From contig NZ_QYLP01000049.1 of the NCBI RefSeq assembly GCF_003614925.1, positions 10,231 to 74,230 of the forward strand: a stretch of 64,000 bases of DNA, read 5' to 3'. Shown piece by piece: positions 60,701 through 64,000 of this stretch (position 1 is the stretch's first letter; each line of letters begins with the position of its first letter). The position numbers were made by a program, and so were the translations under genes. Source of the DNA: Arthrobacter celericrescens (GTDB taxonomy: Bacteria; Actinomycetota; Actinomycetes; Actinomycetales; Micrococcaceae). The notes below the pieces were generated by a model. That model saw only the letters and a program-made list of their open reading frames with translations, did not search any database and had not been told where the DNA came from.

Positions 60701-60814
60701 GTGGTTGCCGTAAAGCAGCTTGTCCCAATCCCCGACGCCGCAGGGAAGGTCCGGGTGGCCGGTGTGGAGGTCTGCTTTTGCGGGTTGCTGTGCTGTTTGG
60801 CGCAGGGGCGTCAC
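57701..60814 (-). CDS. Large glycoside-hydrolase-like protein (DUF6067 / GH123-like)
   Basis: A 1037-residue protein with no signal peptide. An N-terminal region (RFVVEVPSAVHPAPPAFLVV) and middle beta-sandwich domains precede a TIM-barrel-like catalytic part: ARGLRAKVYNTVRELTFHSP, GVDGIYLDDIAYDRHTMLRV, IDLHSANQFTAKDGFASSAN, LWFGEYFDYHTTSPEYWLVE and GIPFGLMGEMLEGGGNPWRG. This set recalls DUF6067 and GH123-type enzymes; the acidic residues in DDIAYD and GEYFDY are catalytic candidates. Codons at 58962-59015 contain a tandem triplication (VSESNT repeats). GTG 60814 has AGGAG 7 bases upstream; an ATG at 60874 is in frame but has no RBS. Confidence 0.8.
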   Translation of the reverse strand: MTPLRQTAQQPAKADLHTGHPDLPCGVGDWDKLLYGNHRFVVEVPSAVHPAPPAFLVVLPWRRQDPDPAAVDIIVVSAGSGRRVRNVVVRNAARESGELVFEAVDGPGSYFVYYLPYAMLGAAHYPQARYLPRRPTAAPGWAAAVGKAAGKSGGVAAGLPEATVLRYEAASERDSFAPMNFTATESELHALYATHRGEAFLLFPEDRLNPVSMRELLPAHWAIDGPADTFRATAQPGEDYVVQLGLHAVEGLDGVTARVDGPDGGRCLNTEGTDRLGRPLAKRLSVAAGSVQALYVVLPVPQEAAGSTITAAITVAAEGTVPKTVAVTLDVLPLESAEPDILAGGFGDPRYLRRLAWLDSALAQDHGLVAPFTAITLDAGTRTLGILGRTLRLAPSGLPEQLGSTFTPAMTGTDGPAVELLATAMRLDVSAAQHRGWEFTPPGFTVHGPGKVSWTSRWRSIGTGLAMELRGELEADGACSFALRLRNGVSRAVVLDDVGLAAKFVEPAVPLAMGLGVPGGRRPDLLDWRWDVADRNQDALWLGGVNAGVQLSWRDAGYERPLNTNFYKEKPLREPVSWANRVDGQVRGGVRLGTASDGTVSESNTVSESNTVSESNTVQLTAFSGARTLAPGDTLDFDFRLLLTPFKPIDPGMHFSRRYFHAPADPREIAESGATVVNIHHATAPAPYINDPLLSAGTLAGYVREAHARGLRAKVYNTVRELTFHSPELLPLMSLGHEVFSDGPGEGHPWLQEHAGSGYVSAWFAPDVEDIAVVTTGESRWENFYVRSLAELAKTTGVDGIYLDDIAYDRHTMLRVRKVLERQVLERHCPSPSPGPEIDLHSANQFTAKDGFASSANLYMEQLPYVDRLWFGEYFDYHTTSPEYWLVELSGIPFGLMGEMLEGGGNPWRGMVFGMTGRAPAVDNRPLWQLWQDQGLERARMTGFWDPDATVRTSHPRVLATTWSGDGGMVVALASWAEETVDVTLEFGGTHDGGTVSFPFHAPAIAGFQAAAEYTPGQAIRIAPGRGLLLTIGYAHD
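58962..59015. repeat. 18-bp tandem repeat, three copies, inside the glycoside-hydrolase-like gene
   Basis: ACCGTGTTGGACTCGGAA is repeated three times without mismatch, followed by a partial fourth (ACCGTG). It codes for repeated VSESNT on the minus strand, and is in frame. Confidence 0.95.
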
Positions 60815-60985
60815 TGGGGCTCCTGGGGGGCTTTCCGGTTGGGTTCCACCATCGGTGGTGAATCCTTCAATCATTGACGCCGTACATGGCCCTGTAAAGG
60901 AGGATTGCGAACCGTACTCACTGGGATTTCCCCGGCCTGCGCATTGACAGGAGCAACTGTTTACACGCCTGACATCAGCGCCCGG

Positions 60986-60991
60986 TAGATT
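60986..60991 (+). promoter_or_regulatory. -10 box of the leaderless GNAT transcript
   Basis: TAGATT ends 7 bases before the ATG at 60999; no ribosome binding site is seen. Confidence 0.5.
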
Positions 60992-60998
60992 GTGCGCC

Positions 60999-61490
60999 AT
61001 GATCGACATCGGCCTCGACAGTCCCGCACAGGAGGACGTCCGCCTGCTGCTGGAGGAGCACCTCGCGGACATGTATGCCGCCTCGCCCGCCGAAAGCGTG
61101 CACGCCCTCGACCACGCCGGACTTTCCCGGCCGGAGATCACGTTCTGGACCGCGCGCGAGAACGGGTCGCTGCTGGCCTGCGGTGCGTTGAAGGAATTCC
61201 CCATCGGGGCGGACGGCGCCAAGGAGGGGGAGCTGAAGTCGATGCGCACCACGCATGCGGCGCGGGGCCGCGGCATCGCCGGCCTTCTGCTGGCCGCCAT
61301 CGTGTGCGAGGCGCGCGGCCGCGGGCTGTCGCGGCTGTGCCTCGAAACAGGCTCCGAGGACTACTTCGCCGCCGCACGCCGGCTCTACGTCCGCCATGGC
61401 TTCACCGAGTGCCCGCCGTTCGCCGACTACGTCCCGGACCCCAACAGCGTGTTCATGAGCCTGGAACTGATACCCGTCGACCTCCCGTAG
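60999..61490 (+). CDS. GNAT-family N-acetyltransferase
   Basis: A 163-residue acetyltransferase. Motif A is KSMRTTHAARGRGIAGLLLA, followed by LCLETGSEDYFAAARRLYVR and HGFTECPPFADY, the pattern of the yeast-YjgM/PA4866-like GNATs that often act on small molecules. The EHLADMYAASPAESVHALD N-terminal region is also typical. ATG 60999 follows TAGATT by 7 bases, so it is probably leaderless; the upstream in-frame TTG overlaps the -10 box. Convergent with cutC. Confidence 0.9.
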   Translation: MIDIGLDSPAQEDVRLLLEEHLADMYAASPAESVHALDHAGLSRPEITFWTARENGSLLACGALKEFPIGADGAKEGELKSMRTTHAARGRGIAGLLLAAIVCEARGRGLSRLCLETGSEDYFAAARRLYVRHGFTECPPFADYVPDPNSVFMSLELIPVDLP

Positions 61491-61507
61491 TAGCGCAGCA
61501 GACGCTG

Positions 61508-62278
61508 CTACCCGGCGTCGACCGCGGCCCTGGCGGCGGCGACGATCTTCCGGTCGGTGACCATGTACGACGCCGGCCCCCCGCCCGCGCTTCCGGTACC
61601 CGACGCGGACACAATCCGCTTGGCCGAGAGGTGGACGGCGTCGAGCCCCGCCCGCCGCATCTCCGCGATGTCCGCGATGGCCAGCCCGCCGCCGGCCATC
61701 ACCTGGAGCCGCCCTTCCGCGGCTTCCACCATCCGCGACAGCACCGGCAGGCCAGCGCCCGCGGTCGCCGCTCCCCCTGAGCTCAGAACGCGGGTGAAGC
61801 CGAGTTCCACGAGCTGCCCGACGGCGGCAGCCGGGTCCGGCGTTTCGTCCACCGCGCGGTGGAAGACCAGTTCGGCGTCCTCGTTTGCCTCCCGGGCCAC
61901 GTCGGCGAGGCGGCGGACGGCGTCCACGTCCAGTCCGTTGCGGGCATCGAGCGCGCCGAGCACCACACCATGGGCGCCCTGGCCCAGCAGCGCGCGGATC
62001 TCCTTGGCCATGGTGGCCAGCTCATCCTCGGAGTAGCGGAAGTCGCCGGGGCGGCAGCGGATCAGCGGGTGGATTTCCAAGACCGCGCCAGCCGCAGCCA
62101 CGCCGGCCGCGGCCGCACGAGCCACGCCGGCCGTGGCGTCGAGGCAGGATTCCATGAGGCCCTGGCTGGGGGTCAGCCCGCCAAGCTCCAGGGCGCTGCA
62201 CAGCTCGATCCGGTCCGCTCCTTCAACGGCTGCGACAACAGCGCCCTGGACGCCCACCACGGCGATCTCAAGTTTCAT
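61508..62278 (-). CDS. cutC: CutC-family protein
   Basis: A 256-residue TIM-barrel protein of the CutC family. Landmarks are GADRIELCSALELGGLTPSQ, LEIHPLIRCRPGDFRYSEDE, GVVLGALDARNGLDVDAVRR, AELVFHRAVDETPDPAAAVG and VMAGGGLAIADIAEM. The copper-homeostasis role originally proposed for CutC is disputed; the true reaction is not established. ATG 62278 follows TAGAGT by 6 bases, indicating a leaderless mRNA. Confidence 0.93.
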   Translation of the reverse strand: MKLEIAVVGVQGAVVAAVEGADRIELCSALELGGLTPSQGLMESCLDATAGVARAAAAGVAAAGAVLEIHPLIRCRPGDFRYSEDELATMAKEIRALLGQGAHGVVLGALDARNGLDVDAVRRLADVAREANEDAELVFHRAVDETPDPAAAVGQLVELGFTRVLSSGGAATAGAGLPVLSRMVEAAEGRLQVMAGGGLAIADIAEMRRAGLDAVHLSAKRIVSASGTGSAGGGPASYMVTDRKIVAAARAAVDAG

Positions 62279-62284
62279 GCTGAA

Positions 62285-62290
62285 ACTCTA
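62285..62290 (-). promoter_or_regulatory. -10 box of the leaderless cutC transcript
   Basis: TAGAGT on the minus strand, then TTCAGC and ATG. No clear -35 box. Confidence 0.5.
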
Positions 62291-62360
62291 CGGCCATGCG
62301 GGCGCCCGGGACGCTGCAGGGTGTCCGGGCTGATTGGGCAGGCCCCGGTCAGGTAACTGC

Positions 62361-62837
62361 TCAGGCCCGGTAGGGCTCCAGGCGTTCCTTTTGTTCCGGG
62401 GTGAGCCGGCGGACCCGGCCCGTTGCTTCATCCACGAAGGCCAAGTGGGTGCTGGCCTTCACGCACTCCTCGCCTGTCACGGGATCCTTGATGACGTAGT
62501 GGAGGTCGAAGCTGGCCCCCTTGACGGCGCCCACCCAGATCTCGACCTCCGCCGGGATGTTGCGGTAGTCGAGGGTGCGGGCGTAGCGGACCCTGTGCTC
62601 CACCACGAGCGTCATAATGCCGTCCTCGACGTCGTTGAAGATCGCCACAGGCGGCTCAACGCCGGGCAGCCCGGCGCCCCGGGGCGGCCCGAACGCCGCG
62701 ATGCGGGCTTCTTCGAGCATCCGGACGATCTGGACGTTGTTGATGTGGCCGTAGGCGTCCATGTCGCCCCAGCGCATCGGCACGGTGACCGTGATGCGCC
62801 GGGGCGCTGTGGACTCTTCCGCGGATGCTGCTTGCAA
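62361..62837 (-). CDS. Acyl-CoA thioesterase, 4HBT hot-dog fold
   Basis: A 158-residue thioesterase. The catalytic motif MRWGDMDAYGHINNVQIVRM contains the conserved Asp, and VEHRVRYARTLDYRNIPAEV and VIKDPVTGEECVKASTHLAF complete the hot-dog. It should hydrolyse acyl-CoA esters. The TTG at 62837 is the only start that keeps the N-terminus, 14 bases after the ABC-exporter stop, so it may be coupled; no strong RBS is visible. It is the second gene of an operon with the exporter. Confidence 0.85.
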   Translation of the reverse strand: MQAASAEESTAPRRITVTVPMRWGDMDAYGHINNVQIVRMLEEARIAAFGPPRGAGLPGVEPPVAIFNDVEDGIMTLVVEHRVRYARTLDYRNIPAEVEIWVGAVKGASFDLHYVIKDPVTGEECVKASTHLAFVDEATGRVRRLTPEQKERLEPYRA

Positions 62838-62851
62838 GGTGTCCGGCGCGC

Positions 62852-64000
62852 TCAGCTGTGCACCGCCGTCGTGTCATCCACCGGGACTTCCCCGGCGTCT
62901 TCACCGGCGAACTGGGACATGTACAGGCGGTAGTAAGCGCCCTGCATGGCCAGTAGTTCGCTGTGCCGGCCCTGTTCCACGATGCTGCCATTCTCCATCA
63001 CCAGGATGGTATCGGCGTCGCGGATGGTGGAGAGCCGGTGCGCGATCACGAAGCTGGTGCGGTCCGTGCGCAGGGCTGCCATGGCCTTCTGCAGCAGCAG
63101 TTCGGTGCGGGTGTCCACCGAACTGGTGGCTTCGTCAAGGATCAGCAGCGACGGATCGGAGACGAACGCCCGGGCGATGGTGATGAGCTGTTTCTCACCG
63201 GCGCTGACGTTGGTGCCTTCCTCGTCGATGACTGTCTGGTAGCCGTCCGGCAGGGCCCGCACGAAGCGGTCCACGTAGGTGGCCTTGGCCGCCTCCATGA
63301 TCTGCTCTTCGGTGGCGTCCAGCTTGCCGTACTTGATGTTGTCGTAGATGGTCCCGCCGAACAGCCAGGCATCCTGCAGCACCATGCCCACCTTGGACCG
63401 CAGCTCGGAGCGGCCCAGCTCCTTGATGTCCACGCCGTCCAAGGTGATCCGGCCGCCGTTGAGCTCGTAGAAGCGCATCACCAGGTTCACCAGGGTGGTC
63501 TTGCCGGCACCTGTCGGGCCGACGATCGCCACCGTGTGCCCCGGTTCGGCGCTGAAGGACAGGTCCTCGATGAGCGGCTTGTCCGCCACATAGCTGAAGG
63601 ACACGTTCTCGAACTCCACGTGCCCGTCCGTGCGCGCCGGCAGGTGCTTGGCGGCATCCTCGGGAACCTGCTCGTCCGCGTCCAGGAATTCGAACACACG
63701 CTCGGCCGAGGCCACGCCGGACTGCAGCATGTTGGCCATGCCGGCGATCTGGCCCAGCGGCTGGGTGAACTCACGGGAGTACTGGATGAACGCCGTCGCG
63801 TCGCCCAGGCTCATGGAGCCGGAGGCCACCCGCAGGCCACCGACGACGGCGATGCCCACGTACGCGAGATAGGAGATGAAGTTCATGGCCGGGAAGATGA
63901 TGCCGGAGACGAACTGCGCCCCGAAGGACGCCTTGTACAGGGCCTCGTTGCGTTCGTCGAAGCGCACCAGCATGTCCGCGTCACGGCCGAAGACCTTAAC
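62852..64000 (-). CDS. ABC exporter, fused membrane and ATPase (N-terminus beyond window)
   Basis: The final 382 residues of a type IV ABC exporter; the gene enters from the right edge. The visible membrane part begins [20 protein letters not shown] with helices near 45-80. The ATPase has Walker [12 protein letters not shown]-loop [15 protein letters not shown], signature VSAGEKQ (in place of LSGGQ), Walker [17 protein letters not shown] and H-loop AHRLS. SAGEKQ-type signatures occur in heterodimeric multidrug exporters, where a partner gene normally lies upstream, here outside the window. Substrate unknown. Confidence 0.95.
   Translation of the reverse strand, partial: VKVFGRDADMLVRFDERNEALYKASFGAQFVSGIIFPAMNFISYLAYVGIAVVGGLRVASGSMSLGDATAFIQYSREFTQPLGQIAGMANMLQSGVASAERVFEFLDADEQVPEDAAKHLPARTDGHVEFENVSFSYVADKPLIEDLSFSAEPGHTVAIVGPTGAGKTTLVNLVMRFYELNGGRITLDGVDIKELGRSELRSKVGMVLQDAWLFGGTIYDNIKYGKLDATEEQIMEAAKATYVDRFVRALPDGYQTVIDEEGTNVSAGEKQLITIARAFVSDPSLLILDEATSSVDTRTELLLQKAMAALRTDRTSFVIAHRLSTIRDADTILVMENGSIVEQGRHSELLAMQGAYYRLYMSQFAGEDAGEVPVDDTTAVHS

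Noticed and set aside
58832..60877. A 681-codon frame antisense to the glycoside-hydrolase-like gene
   Set aside because: Composition is that of a shadow frame, while the minus-strand frame contains recognisable catalytic-type motifs and an AGGAG-supported start.

Overview
The window is high-GC actinobacterial chromosome, most likely from Arthrobacter or a close Micrococcaceae relative (Pseudarthrobacter or Paenarthrobacter). Supporting signs are the SigK/RskA pair, a 13E12-type HNH protein, an Rpf-LysM resuscitation factor, a biotin operon carrying a BsaP-like gene, and many promoters with a TANNNT -10 box placed 6-7 bases before the start codon (leaderless transcripts). No rRNA, tRNA, CRISPR array, insertion sequence or prophage was recognised. 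The genes are ordinary chromosomal genes in short operons. Accessory character is limited to the McrBC/Vsr region, the 13E12 gene and some intergenic repeats.

Layout. 1-7.3 kb: a membrane-protein fragment; sigK-rskA with two good SigK-type promoters, one in front of sigK and one in front of the following DUF4383 gene; a GNAT; a fused ArsR-SRPBCC regulator with a palindromic operator inside its promoter; a DUF1326-DUF2182 pair; a GntR regulator. 7.3-15.3 kb: a lipoprotein, then a PucR-type activator divergent from a five-gene operon (GNAT, amino-acid ABC importer, enolase-superfamily enzyme), and a deaminase behind a GntR-type operator. 15.4-18.8 kb: ankyrin protein, the YciI/DGPF plus ECF42 sigma pair, a lipoprotein, and a 51-residue Cys/His protein. 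19-24.7 kb: ABC-F protein, X25-like protein, adenine deaminase, 13E12 HNH protein. 25-32 kb: Rpf-LysM, MSMEG_6728-like protein, gamma-glutamyltransferase, Tex, CBS protein. 32.4-38.6 kb: a large uncharacterised metzincin-like metalloprotease candidate and a 1200-residue TM0106-type nuclease-helicase.

38.6-48.8 kb: old yellow enzyme, SRPBCC membrane protein, an NCS1-type permease divergent from a tightly overlapping biotin operon, bioB-bsaP-bioA-bioF-bioD-P450. The P450 is placed like Bacillus bioI and may supply the pimeloyl precursor. A vsr-type endonuclease overlaps its end. 48.9-51.8 kb: an Hpt-fold protein that lacks the phospho-accepting His, and a divergent response regulator and histidine kinase. 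52-55.7 kb: a leaderless mcrB-mcrC operon whose McrC has lost the usual D-x-K and Q of its nuclease site. 55.7-60.8 kb: a translationally overlapping pair of carbohydrate-active proteins (glycoside-hydrolase-like plus DUF5107-TPR). 61-64 kb: GNAT, CutC, thioesterase, and an ABC exporter cut by the window edge.

Functional calls rest on motifs visible in the translations and on recall of families. No database search was possible.
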